64,000 nt of DNA. It comes from Microbacterium sp. NC79. GTDB lineage: Bacteria > Actinomycetota > Actinomycetes > Actinomycetales > Microbacteriaceae. Below the pieces are notes generated by a model. It had not been told where the DNA came from, ran no database searches, and was given only the letters and a program-made list of their open reading frames with translations. The translations under genes were made by a program, and so were the position numbers. The stretch lies in the NCBI RefSeq assembly GCF_019061125.1, contig NZ_JAHQYI010000001.1, positions 1,240,001-1,304,000 of the forward strand, given 5' to 3'. Below are positions 8,806 through 17,874 of the stretch, in pieces (the first letter of the stretch is position 1; every line of letters begins with the position of its first letter).

Positions 8806-9795
8806 ATGACCACTACGGAGATCCCCACCATCGCCGTCACCGGTGCCGCCGGTCAGATCGGCTACAGCCTGCTGTTTCGGATTGCCGCCGGCGGCATCTT
8901 CCGTCACCGTCCTTTCCGTCTGCGTCTGCTGGAGATTGAGCCCGCACTGCCCACGCTCGAAGGCGTCGTGATGGAGCTTCAAGACGGCGCATTCCCTCTC
9001 CTGGCTGGTATTGAGATCGGCTCAGACCCGCGCCAGGTTTTCGATGGCGCGAACCTCGCGTTACTGGTGGGTGCGCGACCGCGCGGGCCCGGCATGGAGC
9101 GTGCCGATCTGCTCCAGGCAAACGGTGCGATCTTCACCGAGCAGGGGCGCGCGTTGAACGAGGTCGCCGCCGATGATGTGCGTGTGATCGTGACCGGTAA
9201 CCCGGCGAACACAAACGCGTTGATTGCCCAGCGAAATGCCCCCGACATTCCAGCGGAGCGGTTCTCAGCGCTCACCCGACTCGACCACAACCGCGCGATT
9301 TCCCAGGTGGCTGCTAAGACCGGGGCGGCGGTGCGCGATATTTCTCGCGTCACCATCTGGGGTAACCACTCGGCATCGCAGTTTCCCGACCTCGCGCATG
9401 CTCGCATCGGCGACGAGATGGCGACCACCGTTATCGGTGACGACGCGTGGATCGAAAACGATTTCATCCCCACCGTTGCCCAGCGCGGCGCGGCCATTAT
9501 CCAAGCACGGGGCTCGTCTTCCGCCGCATCCGCAGCCTCAGCAACTGTTGATGCCGCACGCGACCTGATTCATGGTTCCGCTGTCGACGACTGGGTCTCT
9601 ATGGCGGTTCCCTCTGACGGTTCGTACGGCGTTCCGCCCGGCCTCGTGTCGTCGTTCCCGGTAACCACGGCGGATGGCGACTGGACGATTGTTCCCGACT
9701 TGGAGATTAGCGATTTCGGACGTCGGCGCATTGATGCGTCAGTCGCCGAGCTTCGTGACGAGTACGAGGCGGTTTCGAGCCTCGGTCTCATCTAG
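8806..9795 (+). CDS. mdh: Malate dehydrogenase
   Basis: 329 residues, the usual length for actinobacterial NAD-dependent malate dehydrogenase of the TCA cycle. The nucleotide-binding motif is [10 protein letters not shown] (11-20). Substrate-binding arginines are Arg92 and Arg98 ([11 protein letters not shown]). TGNPANTNA and LTRLDHNRA supply the Asp160/Arg163 pair, and IWGNHS holds catalytic His188. The start at 8806 gives the conserved N-terminus; an upstream extension would add 26 unrelated residues. Transcription is probably leaderless. It converges on the broken ligase gene with only 4 bp between their stops. Confidence 0.95.
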   Translation: MTTTEIPTIAVTGAAGQIGYSLLFRIAAGGIFRHRPFRLRLLEIEPALPTLEGVVMELQDGAFPLLAGIEIGSDPRQVFDGANLALLVGARPRGPGMERADLLQANGAIFTEQGRALNEVAADDVRVIVTGNPANTNALIAQRNAPDIPAERFSALTRLDHNRAISQVAAKTGAAVRDISRVTIWGNHSASQFPDLAHARIGDEMATTVIGDDAWIENDFIPTVAQRGAAIIQARGSSSAASAASATVDAARDLIHGSAVDDWVSMAVPSDGSYGVPPGLVSSFPVTTADGDWTIVPDLEISDFGRRRIDASVAELRDEYEAVSSLGLI

Positions 9796-9799
9796 TCGG

Positions 9800-10842
9800 T
9801 CACCGGTTGGCGTCTTGTGCACGGAGATCTTTTCGCAAGATCTTTCCGGCACTGGACTTCGGTACAGCGTCGATAAACTCAACGGCGCGCACCTTCTTGT
9901 GCGGCGCAACGTTCGCGGCGACGAAAGCCATCACGTCATCGGCGGTCAGGGCGCTGTCTGCACTTCGCACGACGAACGCTTTCGGCACTTCCTGGCCATC
10001 AGCCGCATTGACACCGATGACGGCCGCGTCGCTAATCTCCGGGTGCTGCAGAAGGAGCGCCTCGAGTTCGGCCGGAGCGATCTGGAATCCGTTGTATTTG
10101 ATGAGCTCTTTCAACCGATCGATGATCGTGTAGTAGCCGTCACGGTGGACCGTGGCAATGTCGCCGGTGTGTAGAAAGCCGTCTTGATCCAAGACTGCCG
10201 CTGTCTCATCCGGGCGATTGAGGTATCCGAGCATGACGTTCGGTCCACGTAGCCACATCTCGCCGGGGTCAGTGAACCCATCGGCATTGAACTCTGTAAG
10301 TTCAGCACCGGTTTCTGGATCGATGAGCTTACACTCCATGTTCGGCACGAGTGTGCCGATTGAGCTGACCGGGCTCGTGGCGTCTTGAGCGGAAATCATA
10401 TGCGAGACCGGGCTCATCTCCGTCATGAAACGATACCCGCCGCGTCGGCCGCCGCTTGAGCTTGGGGGAGGAGTGGTGAGATCGTCAATAGCCAGTCAGC
10501 GCCCGCGTCAGTCAGCTGAGACGTAATCTCCCGTTCGGTATATGTAGCGTTGATCGTGGTAACCGTGGCACCAGCGCGTAGAGCGCCATGAAATGCGGTC
10601 ACGAATCCGGTGGTGTTCGGGCACAGAAGCCCGATGACCGTGCTCGTGGTGACGCCGCGTACAGCGAGGGCGCCAGCAAACGCGTCGATATTGGCCGCCA
10701 GCTCAGCAAAGGTTATTTCCGTTCCGGTCGACGGATCAATAAGCGCGATTCGTTCACGATCGGTGGGCGTCAGGTTCGCAAAGAGAAAGTCGTACAACCT
10801 GACAGCGGGCACGTCGACAGGGGGCAGAGGGCTGACAAACAC
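9800..10842 (-). pseudogene. Acyl-CoA (4-coumarate--CoA ligase-like) synthetase, internally deleted
   Basis: Two frames that together make a shortened ANL-superfamily ligase. The N-terminal piece (10423-10842, 139 residues from a GTG with GGAG upstream) ends in LLPQAQAAADAAGIVS. The C-terminal piece (9800-10426) begins MTEMSPVSHM, which in intact enzymes lies in mid-protein (GYGMTEMSP). It runs through LHTGDIAT and RLKELIKYNGFQIAPAELE to the catalytic-lysine segment PKSSAGKILRKDL. The roughly 180-200 residues normally between, including the ATP-binding SSGTTG-x-PKG motif, are absent, and the join is out of frame. The stop of the first piece overlaps the ATG of the second (ATGA). It should be inactive as a ligase. 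Confidence 0.8.
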
Positions 10843-10941
10843 AGAATCTCCGTTTCGCAACGCGGCATCACCGCTCCCAGCGTCGTTGCCGGTGACACCA
10901 TCACATCACGATTTGGCCCTCAACAGGGTGTGATGAAAGCA

Positions 10942-10984
10942 CATATGCCACTGTCTGCAATGTGCACGCAGACAGTGGCATATG
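10942..10984. terminator. Perfect 17-bp inverted repeat downstream of MMPL gene
   Basis: CATATGCCACTGTCTGC (10942-10958) and its exact complement (10968-10984) around a 9-nt loop, starting 12 bp after the MMPL stop on the minus strand. It probably acts as a terminator, although no U run follows. A role as a protein-binding palindrome is also possible. Confidence 0.6.
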
Positions 10985-10996
10985 GCGGTAGCTGTG

Positions 10997-13546
10997 CTAG
11001 CTGTTCAGGGCGAGTTCGCGTTCTGAATCGGGGTCGTTCGCCTCGTCATCGGCGTCGGTCTTCGGCGCTGAGTGGGTGCGTTCCAGCGAAGCGCCCTCAA
11101 CATCGACATCCGGCATGATGCGGTCGAGCCAGCGCGGCAGCCACCAGGCCGACTTGCCGAGCGCCGTCATGATGGCGGGCACGATCACCATACGCACCAC
11201 GAAGGCGTCGAAGAGTACGCCGATCGCCAGGCCAAAGCCGAGCGGGCGCACCATCGTGAGGTGGCTGAACACGAAGCCGCCGAACACCGAGATCATGATG
11301 ATCGCGGCAGCGGTGACGACGGCACGGCCATTGCGAAGACCGGCAACGACGGCTTCGCGTGCGGGCACGCCGTGCACGAAGGCCTCACGCATGCCGGAAA
11401 CCAGGAACAGCTGGTAGTCCATGGCAAGACCAAACAGCACGCCCATGATGATGATCGGCGCGAAGCTGAGCACGGGGGCGGGGGAGTGCACATCGAAGAT
11501 CGAAGCCAGCCATCCCCACTGGTAGATCGCGGTGACGGCACCCAGCGCTGCGAATAGCGAGAGCACGTATCCGGCGGTTGCGATCACCGGAACCAGGATG
11601 GAGCGGAACACCAGGATCATGATGATGAGCGACAGACCAATCACCACGACAAGGTAAACAGGCAGCGCGTCCTGGAGCTTCTCCGAGACGTCGATGTTTC
11701 CGGTCGCCTGGCCGGCGACGCCGAGCGTTGCATCTTCGGTGAGGTCGAGTCCTCGCAGAGTGTGAACGAGGGTTTCAGTTGCTTCGCTCGTGGGGCCATC
11801 GGTCGGAATGACCTGGAATGCGAAGACCGTGCTGTCGGTGGAAACGGCCACCGGGGCGACAGCGGCAACGTCGTCTTGCGCGCCGAGCTGCGTTCCGATG
11901 CTGGCCTGCGTTGCGAGCTGAGCAGCCTCATCGATGGGCTCATCAAACGTGGCGACAACCAGGAGGGTGCCGTTCTGTCCTGCTCCAAATTCGTCGGCGA
12001 CGATGTTGTACGCCTGGTACTGGGTCGATTCCACGGGCTCCGAGGAACCATCCGGCAGGCCAAGACGCATCGAGAGGGCCGGGATGGCAATCATGAGCAG
12101 GGCGGCGACACCCACCGTGGCGGCCACGAGCGAGCGGCCAACGCGCATGGCCTTGAGCGGTCGCTGCGTCGTCGTTTCTACGCCAATCAGCGCGCGCTTG
12201 CGCTTGGAGAGCACACGCAACTTCATGAGGCCGAGGAGTGCGGGGGTAAAGGTGATCGACACGAGCACTGCGATGGCAACGCAGGCTGCGGCGACAATTC
12301 CCATGACACCAAGGAAGGGGATGCCCGTGACAAGCAACGCGGCAAGGGCAACGATCACCGTGGTGCCGGCAAAGACAACCGCGTTACCTGCGGTTCCGTT
12401 GGCCAGACCGATCGACTCTTCGACGTCGATGCCCTGCATCAGCTGGCGGCGGTGTCGGTTGAGTATAAACAGTGAGTAGTCGATGCCAACGGCAAGACCG
12501 AGCATGACGCCAAGAACCGGGGTGACCGATGCCATGTCAACGACGCCGGAGAACGCGAGGGATCCGGCAACGCCAACACCGACACCGACGATGGAGCTCA
12601 ACAGTGGGGTCACGGCGGGAAGGAACGCCCGCATCATGATGATCAGAACGAGCGCAGCGATCAGCACGCCCACGATCTCACCGACACCGATCAAACCGTC
12701 CACGCTCATGGTGATCGTTGCCGAGTAGTCGATTGACACACCGCTAATGGTGGCGCCATCGAGAGCTTCGCGCACGTCGGCCTTCAGCTCGTCAGGAAGC
12801 GTGTAAACCATTTCGTCGAACTGGACCGCGCCCATCGCGGTCGTCCCACTCTCCGACACCATCGACAAGTTTGCGCTCAGATCGACGAGCGTCTGCCCAT
12901 CAGCGACGGTGGACTGCTGAGCTGCCAGCTCCGTGGTTCCGGTCTCAATCTGCGCGCGACCCGCATCAATCTTTGCCTGCTCTTCGGCAAGCCCCGCGAG
13001 CTGCGCGTCGAAGACCGGCTGCGCCGCGGGATACGTGCCGTCTGCCTGCGCCGCGGCAATGGCGGCCTCGAGCTGCGCGCGACCCGCATCGAGCTGTGCT
13101 TGGCCCGCATCGAGTTGCGTGGTGGAGGCATCGAGCTGAGCCTTGCCCGCATCGATTTGTGTCTGGCCGTCGGCCAGCGCGGCCGCCTGTTGCGCCCGGA
13201 GCTGTTCCACCGCGAACGGGTCGGTGACGCCGGCAACACCCTCGAAGCTCGCAATGTTGCTCAGCAGTGCGGCAATGTCGGCCTGCTGGGTTTCGGTGAA
13301 TGCGGAACCATCGTCGGTCGCGAAGACCACGGTCGCCGATGCTCCGGTGAGCTCTGGGAATGTGTCTGCGAGCTGGTCGCTGACGCGTTCGGTTTCGGTA
13401 TTGGGGATCGAGAAACTGGTGGCGAGCGCGCCACCGAATGCGAGGAATGCCCCGCCTGCGAGGCCCAAAATAACCAGCCAGCCAACAATGACAGCCCACG
13501 CCCGGCGCGCGCTGAAGCGCCCGAGTCGGTAGAGCAATTCCGCCAT
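10997..13546 (-). CDS. MMPL-family RND transporter
   Basis: 849 residues of a large inner-membrane exporter of the MMPL/RND group, which move lipids, lipopeptides or drugs with proton motive force. A first membrane helix at about 17-38 is followed by an extracytoplasmic domain. Two blocks of membrane helices follow, with conserved GIDYSLFILNRHR in the first and GLAMDYQLFLVSGMREA in the second, carrying the Asp-Tyr pairs expected for proton relay. Residues about 125-180 are a heptad-like repeat rich in QLDAG, a probable coiled coil. AAGGA precedes the ATG. The divergent TetR gene is its likely repressor. Confidence 0.9.
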   Translation of the reverse strand: MAELLYRLGRFSARRAWAVIVGWLVILGLAGGAFLAFGGALATSFSIPNTETERVSDQLADTFPELTGASATVVFATDDGSAFTETQQADIAALLSNIASFEGVAGVTDPFAVEQLRAQQAAALADGQTQIDAGKAQLDASTTQLDAGQAQLDAGRAQLEAAIAAAQADGTYPAAQPVFDAQLAGLAEEQAKIDAGRAQIETGTTELAAQQSTVADGQTLVDLSANLSMVSESGTTAMGAVQFDEMVYTLPDELKADVREALDGATISGVSIDYSATITMSVDGLIGVGEIVGVLIAALVLIIMMRAFLPAVTPLLSSIVGVGVGVAGSLAFSGVVDMASVTPVLGVMLGLAVGIDYSLFILNRHRRQLMQGIDVEESIGLANGTAGNAVVFAGTTVIVALAALLVTGIPFLGVMGIVAAACVAIAVLVSITFTPALLGLMKLRVLSKRKRALIGVETTTQRPLKAMRVGRSLVAATVGVAALLMIAIPALSMRLGLPDGSSEPVESTQYQAYNIVADEFGAGQNGTLLVVATFDEPIDEAAQLATQASIGTQLGAQDDVAAVAPVAVSTDSTVFAFQVIPTDGPTSEATETLVHTLRGLDLTEDATLGVAGQATGNIDVSEKLQDALPVYLVVVIGLSLIIMILVFRSILVPVIATAGYVLSLFAALGAVTAIYQWGWLASIFDVHSPAPVLSFAPIIIMGVLFGLAMDYQLFLVSGMREAFVHGVPAREAVVAGLRNGRAVVTAAAIIMISVFGGFVFSHLTMVRPLGFGLAIGVLFDAFVVRMVIVPAIMTALGKSAWWLPRWLDRIMPDVDVEGASLERTHSAPKTDADDEANDPDSERELALNS

Positions 13547-13606
13547 GAGTGATCCTTCGTGTGAGTGGACGACACAGGTGCTTCCTCGAACCCAGAATCA
13601 ACACTA

Positions 13607-13622
13607 TCCAACAGTTGTCGGA
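13607..13622. promoter_or_regulatory. Candidate TetR operator
   Basis: The interrupted palindrome TCC-n-ACA-nn-TGT-n-GGA lies between the divergent MMPL and TetR genes, where a TetR dimer would be expected to bind and control both. The dyad is seen; binding is inferred. Confidence 0.45.
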
Positions 13623-13693
13623 AAAGTTTTGTCGAGGCGAGACATTTGAGCAAACTCCCGGTTTCGGCGGATGACTCTGCGAAGATCGAGGGT

Positions 13694-14272
13694 ATGGACC
13701 CCCGGATCGCACGTAGTCGCGCGGTGCTGCACGATGCCATCATTCAGCTCGCGGGGGAGCGCTCGCTCGATGAGATCACCGTCGCGGACATCACGACGCT
13801 GGCTGGCGTTAACCGCTCCACGTTCTACCAGCACTACTCCGACAAGGGCGCGCTGCTCGCTGATGCTCTGCAGGTTGCTGTTGACGAAGCAACCCAGGCG
13901 CTACGTGAGATGGAGCTTGCCGAACCCACCGATCCCATGCCGCCCGCGCTACTGACCTACCTCACGCACATTCGCGATCACGCGCAGCTATATCGTCGCG
14001 TGCTCGGTGATCACGGCTCGGGTGTTGTGGCTGCACAGTTGCGTAGCCACATTGGCGGGATCGCGATTGAGGTGGTCACGCGCGTTGTGCCGGCCGGTGC
14101 CTTCACCATTCCCACCGATGTCGTCGGTGAGGCTTACGGAGGCACAGCGCTCGGTGTCGTCACCGCGTGGCTGCGGCACGATCCGTTGCCGGATGTTGAC
14201 GTTGCCGCCGAATGGCTCTGGGCAATGGTCGTTGGCACGTTTGTTGCTGACCCACCACCGCAGCGGCCGTAA
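13694..14272 (+). CDS. TetR/AcrR-family transcriptional regulator
   Basis: 192 residues. The N-terminal helix-turn-helix domain covers about 1-50: the first helices (SRAVLHDAIIQLAGERSLDEITVADI) are followed by LAGVNRSTFYQHYSDKGALLADAL, the classic TetR recognition segment with the STFYxHYxxK signature. The C-terminal part would bind a ligand. MDPRIARSR is taken as the start because the upstream extension does not resemble the family and would cross the presumed operator. Its divergent position next to the MMPL exporter is the usual arrangement of a local repressor that responds to the exported compound. Confidence 0.88.
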   Translation: MDPRIARSRAVLHDAIIQLAGERSLDEITVADITTLAGVNRSTFYQHYSDKGALLADALQVAVDEATQALREMELAEPTDPMPPALLTYLTHIRDHAQLYRRVLGDHGSGVVAAQLRSHIGGIAIEVVTRVVPAGAFTIPTDVVGEAYGGTALGVVTAWLRHDPLPDVDVAAEWLWAMVVGTFVADPPPQRP

Positions 14273-14412
14273 CCGGTGTTGCACACCCGAATGCGCTGAC
14301 AGCGGAATTGACCACGACTGTGCGTTCGGCGATTGCCAGCCAAAGGGCGTCGATGGCTGCGTGACGCAGGCGGCTGACCTTGCGGACGTAGACGGCGTTG
14401 CCAACGACACGC

Positions 14413-14466
14413 GCGACGCCGCTCACGCACGCGAGGCCGCTCACGCACGCGACGTCGCTCACGCAC
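14413..14466 (+). repeat. Three tandem 18-bp repeats
   Basis: Three 18-bp units of the form GCGASGYCGCTCACGCAC at 14413, 14431 and 14449, with one or two changes each. They stand in the 489-bp spacer between the tetR and tRNA-Gly genes, where no gene is supported. Short open frames here show only repetitive Arg/Val-Ala peptides. Confidence 0.75.
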
Positions 14467-14473
14467 GCGGAGA

Positions 14474-14597
14474 TTCAGTTATGCATGAGCCACTTCAGTT
14501 ATGCATGAGCCAAACGCCCAAACAGCGTGAAAACACGGTGTGTCGAGGGTAAATCGCCGGTTCACTCATGCAGAACTGAAAACGCTCATGCATAACT
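14474..14597. repeat. Extragenic repeat cluster (direct and inverted copies)
   Basis: Two direct copies of TTCAGTTATGCATGAGCCA (14474-14492 and 14494-14512, period 20) are followed by an inverted variant GGTTCACTCATGCAGAACTG (14559-14578). An exact inverted copy of the 14-bp core (14584-14597, GCTCATGCATAACT) comes last. The cluster can fold back on itself. The remaining spacer to the tRNA terminator (14598-14727) shows nothing recognisable. Confidence 0.7.
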
Positions 14598-14727
14598 CGG
14601 CAGCGGGGCCGGCGATGCGGCGGAACGTCTGGCATGCGGCTTCGATGGCGAGTCGTTGGACTGTTCTTCCTGCGACATGAGACCCCGATCGACACGTGCG
14701 GCGGGCGGAACCAGTGCCGAGAATGAG

Positions 14728-14757
14728 AAAAACTCCCGTGTTGAGGCGGGAGTTTTT
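14728..14757 (-). terminator. Terminator of tRNA-Gly
   Basis: A perfect 11-bp stem, AAAAACTCCCG (14728-14738) with CGGGAGTTTTT (14747-14757), lies directly after the tRNA on the minus strand and ends in a run of U. Confidence 0.85.
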
Positions 14758-14761
14758 GTGG

Positions 14762-14832
14762 AGGGGCTGACGAGAATCGAACTCGCGTCATCTGTTTGGA
14801 AGACAGAGGCTTTACCATTAAGCTACAGCCCC
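14762..14832 (-). tRNA. tRNA-Gly(UCC)
   Basis: A 71-nt cloverleaf. The acceptor arms are GGGGCTG (5' side) and CAGCCCC (3' side). The D arm contains TAGCTTAATGGTAAAGC. The anticodon stem TCTGT/ACAGA encloses loop CTTCCAA with anticodon UCC. The T arm carries GTTCGATTC. CCA is not encoded. Confidence 0.93.
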
Positions 14833-15033
14833 GAACGGCGAATTTACGCGGTTTTTCAAGCTTATCGCGTTCGGTGTTCATTGGAATGAACGTGTCTACA
14901 CTAGCGGATAATTTCGGATGCCAATGACGCTTTGGGGATTTTTTTACCCACCGCGTGTCGACGCGGCACAGAAGACCAAATACTTCGGTTAGACTTTCGG
15001 GGGTCGTTTCCGTGCGTTTGTGCGCAATAGTTC

Positions 15034-15110
15034 CGGGGCGTAGCTCAGCTTGGTAGAGCGCCCGCTTTGGGAGCGGGAGGTCGCAGGTTCAACTCCTGTC
15101 GCCCCGACCA
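15034..15110 (+). tRNA. tRNA-Pro(UGG)
   Basis: 77 nt including an encoded CCA end. The acceptor is CGGGGCG/CGCCCCG. The D arm is TAGCTCAGCTTGGTAGAGC. The anticodon stem CCCGC/GCGGG encloses loop TTTGGGA with anticodon UGG. The T loop is GTTCAACTC. It stands 65 bp upstream of tig. Confidence 0.95.
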
Positions 15111-15175
15111 ACGACCATCCAGAATCTTCACCAGCGCATCTGCGCGTGAAGAACCAACAAGGAGAACGAACAAGC

Positions 15176-16624
15176 ATGGTGAACAGCACCGTCGAGAAGC
15201 TGAGCCCCACGCGGGTCAAGCTGCGCATCACGGTCACGCCGGAAGAGCTCAAGCCTTCCGTTGCACACGCGTACGAGCACATCGCTCAGGACATCCAGAT
15301 CCCCGGCTTCCGCAAGGGCAAGGTTCCGGCTCCCATCATCGACCAGCGCGTTGGCCGCGGTGCTGTTATCGAGCACGCCGTTAACGAGGGTCTTGACGGT
15401 TTCTACCGTCAGGCTGTCAACGACAACGAGGTTCGCGTTCTTGGCCGCCCGTCGGCTGACATCGTCGAATGGCCGTCGGAGAAGGACTTCTCTGGCGACC
15501 TGGTTGTCGAGGTCGAGGTTGACGTGCGCCCCGAGTTCGAGCTGCCGGCACTTGCCGACATCAAGCTCGTTGTCGACGCTGTTGCTGTCAATGAGAACGC
15601 TGTTAACGAAGAGCTCGACCGCCTGCGCGGCCGCTTCGGCACGCTGGTCACCGTTGACCGCGCTGCGAAGAAGGGTGACTTCGTTGAGCTGAACCTGGTC
15701 GCAACGATCGACGGCAACGAGATCGACCGCGCCGAGGGTGTTTCTTACGAGGTTGGCTCGGGCGAACTGCTTGAGGGAACCGACGAGGCTGTTGAGACGC
15801 TGACCGCTGGTGAAGACACCACGTTCCGCTCGAAGTTGGTCGGCGGCGAGCACGCTGGCGAAGAGGCAGAGGTTGCTGTCACCGTTGTTGCTGTCAAGGA
15901 GCGCGAGCTTCCGGCAGCAGATGACGACTTCGCTCAGATGGCTTCGGAGTTCGACACCATCGCTGAACTGCGCGACAGCCTGCAGGCACGCGTTGCCGAG
16001 CAGGGCGTCTTCACTCAGGGTGCTGCCGCTCGCGACAAGCTCATCGAGGCTCTCCTCGAGAAGGTCGAGATCCCGGTTCCGGCCGCTCTCATCGAAGACG
16101 AGGTGCACCAGCACCTCGAGGGCGAGAACCGCCTCGAAGACGACGCACACCGTGCAGAGGTTACCGAAGCAAGCGAGAAGCAGTTCCGCACGCAGATGGT
16201 TCTCGACGCTGTTGCGGAGCAGTCCAACGTTCAGGTTGGTCAGGACGAGCTGACGCAGTACGTCGTGCAGTCGGCTGGCCAGTACGGTATGGCTCCGCAG
16301 GAGTTCGCCGACATTCTGCAGCAGAACGGTCAGATTCCGGCACTCGTTGCTGAGGTTGCTCGTAACAAGGCACTCGCGATTGCTCTTGGCAAGGTCTCGG
16401 TCGTCGACACCGACGGCAAGGCTGTTGACCTGAGCGGCTTCGCTGCCGTTGAGGACGACGCTGACGAGGCTGAGGCCGAGGCTGAGAAGCCCGCGAAGAA
16501 GGCTCCTGCAAAGAAGCCCGCCGCGAAGAAGTCGGCCGCGAAGAAGGACGAAGCGGCTGACGCAGACGAGAAGCCTGCGAAGAAGCCCGCTGCAAAGAAG
16601 GCTCCTGCCAAGAAGGCTGAGTAA
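15176..16624 (+). CDS. tig: Trigger factor (ribosome-associated chaperone)
   Basis: 482 residues. Trigger factor binds the ribosomal exit tunnel and shields nascent chains. The N-terminal domain contains the ribosome-docking signature GFRKGKVP at about 44-51. An FKBP-type prolyl isomerase domain follows (about 155-240), then the helical chaperone domain. The last 50 or so residues form a lysine/alanine-rich tail of repeated KKPAAKK and APAKK units, absent from classical enterobacterial trigger factor, which may bind nucleic acid or ribosomes. AAGGAG precedes the ATG at 15176. A strong terminator follows, separating it from the TPR and clp genes. Confidence 0.95.
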   Translation: MVNSTVEKLSPTRVKLRITVTPEELKPSVAHAYEHIAQDIQIPGFRKGKVPAPIIDQRVGRGAVIEHAVNEGLDGFYRQAVNDNEVRVLGRPSADIVEWPSEKDFSGDLVVEVEVDVRPEFELPALADIKLVVDAVAVNENAVNEELDRLRGRFGTLVTVDRAAKKGDFVELNLVATIDGNEIDRAEGVSYEVGSGELLEGTDEAVETLTAGEDTTFRSKLVGGEHAGEEAEVAVTVVAVKERELPAADDDFAQMASEFDTIAELRDSLQARVAEQGVFTQGAAARDKLIEALLEKVEIPVPAALIEDEVHQHLEGENRLEDDAHRAEVTEASEKQFRTQMVLDAVAEQSNVQVGQDELTQYVVQSAGQYGMAPQEFADILQQNGQIPALVAEVARNKALAIALGKVSVVDTDGKAVDLSGFAAVEDDADEAEAEAEKPAKKAPAKKPAAKKSAAKKDEAADADEKPAKKPAAKKAPAKKAE

Positions 16625-16631
16625 TTTTGAG

Positions 16632-16666
16632 CGAAGGGCCGACGATCTTGTATCGTCGGCCCTTCG
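16632..16666 (+). terminator. Terminator of tig
   Basis: CGAAGGGCCGACGA (16632-16645) pairs perfectly with TCGTCGGCCCTTCG (16653-16666), a 14-bp GC-rich stem just after the tig stop. Confidence 0.85.
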
Positions 16667-16696
16667 TGGTTTCGGAACATCGGAAGAAGTGAGCAC

Positions 16697-17221
16697 ATGG
16701 CAATCGATAAATGGGATGAGCAGATCGCTGCCGTCTGGGAAGATGACGCTCTAACCGACGAACAGCGGATCCGCGTGATCGACGAGATGGCTGCGGCGCT
16801 TCCCTTCAACGATCCCCGCGGCCTGTTTGAACGCGGTGGCGCCCGTGACGCGGCGGGCCACGAGAACGATGCGATTCCGCTCTATCTTGCGGCGCTTCGC
16901 GGCGGTCTTCCCGAGTTTGAACGCGCGCAAGCGATCATCCAACTCGCCAGTTCATACCGCAACGTTGGAACCCCGGAAGAAGCCGTGCGATTGCTTGAAT
17001 TGGAACTCGCCAATCCGGAAGCGATTCTGCGCCCGGAGACGGCCGTTTTTCTCGCGCTTTCCTACGCTTCGGTCGGCGAATCGCATCGGGGCTTGGCGCT
17101 GCTCATGCGAACGATTGCGCCGACGCTGACGATGTATCAACGTTCCGTCAACGCGTACGCCGATCATCTCGACGCGACACCTGATATGCCGACGGCGAAC
17201 ACGGGCGAGACGGGCCTGTGA
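16697..17221 (+). CDS. Tetratricopeptide-repeat protein
   Basis: 174 residues, all helical in character and without signal peptide or membrane segments. The central part (about 40-130) reads as TPR-like helix pairs, for example AQAIIQLASSYRNVGTPEEAVRLLE and AVFLALSYASVGESHRGLALL, resembling the TPR_5 domain of small actinobacterial proteins. Such proteins usually mediate protein-protein contacts. The partner is unknown; the neighbours tig and clpP suggest, but do not show, a role in protein quality control. GAAG precedes the ATG. Only 42 bp separate it from clpP1, so it may be transcribed with it. Confidence 0.72.
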   Translation: MAIDKWDEQIAAVWEDDALTDEQRIRVIDEMAAALPFNDPRGLFERGGARDAAGHENDAIPLYLAALRGGLPEFERAQAIIQLASSYRNVGTPEEAVRLLELELANPEAILRPETAVFLALSYASVGESHRGLALLMRTIAPTLTMYQRSVNAYADHLDATPDMPTANTGETGL

Positions 17222-17263
17222 CGCCGGTAGATTCGAATCACCATCAAGGAATTGGGAGCACTC

Positions 17264-17848
17264 ATGGCTGAACCCCTCATGGCGACCAGCGTCTTCGACC
17301 GGCTGCTGAAGGATCGCATTATTTGGCTCGGATCCGAAGTTCGCGACGACAACGCAAACGAGATCTGCGCCAAGATTCTGCTTCTTGCTGCGGAAGACTC
17401 GCAGAAAGACATTTACCTCTACATCAACTCGCCGGGTGGTTCCATTACCGCTGGCATGGCGATCTACGACACGATGCAGTTCGTGCCGAACGACATCGTC
17501 ACGGTGGGCATCGGCATGGCCGCCTCAATGGGCCAGCTGCTCCTCACGAGCGGAACCAAGGGCAAGCGTTACATCACGCCGAACGCCCGCGTTCTGCTGC
17601 ACCAGCCGCACGGTGGCTTCGGCGGAACCGCCAGCGACATCCAGACGCAGGCTGCGCTCATCCTCAACATGAAGAAGCGCCTGGCAGAGATCACCGCGGC
17701 TCAGACCGGCAAGTCCGTTGAGCAGATCAACGAAGACGGTGACCGGGACCGCTGGTTCACGGCAGAAGAGGCCCTCGAATACGGCTTTGTCGACCACATC
17801 CGCGAGCACGCGACCGATGTGGCTGGCGGCGGCGGCACCGAGAAGTAA
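17264..17848 (+). CDS. clpP1: ATP-dependent Clp protease proteolytic subunit 1
   Basis: 194 residues. The serine-protease triad keeps the E. coli ClpP spacing: Ser88 (GMAASMGQ), His113 (LLHQPHGG) and Asp162. It also has YINSPGGS and the handle region around 125-150. Actinobacteria normally assemble ClpP1 and ClpP2 rings into one mixed tetradecamer that works with ClpX or ClpC1. The ATG at 17264 is preceded by GGGAG; an earlier in-frame start would add MGAL without a better site. It is followed 26 bp later by clpP2. The upstream spacer carries the small palindrome GATTCGAATC. Confidence 0.95.
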   Translation: MAEPLMATSVFDRLLKDRIIWLGSEVRDDNANEICAKILLLAAEDSQKDIYLYINSPGGSITAGMAIYDTMQFVPNDIVTVGIGMAASMGQLLLTSGTKGKRYITPNARVLLHQPHGGFGGTASDIQTQAALILNMKKRLAEITAAQTGKSVEQINEDGDRDRWFTAEEALEYGFVDHIREHATDVAGGGGTEK

Positions 17849-17874
17849 CGGCTGAGAGACGAAGGAATCGAGTA

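Noticed and set aside
14413..14466. Possible short CRISPR array
   Set aside because: Units are 18 bp with no spacers between them and no cas genes nearby; a simple tandem repeat.
14762..15110. tRNA-Gly and tRNA-Pro as attachment sites of an integrated element
   Set aside because: No integrase, no duplicated tRNA end and only core genes follow.
15128..16696. Long open frame of 522 codons on the strand opposite tig
   Set aside because: It mirrors the codon bias of tig, shows no family signature and has no start signals. The tig protein is unambiguous.
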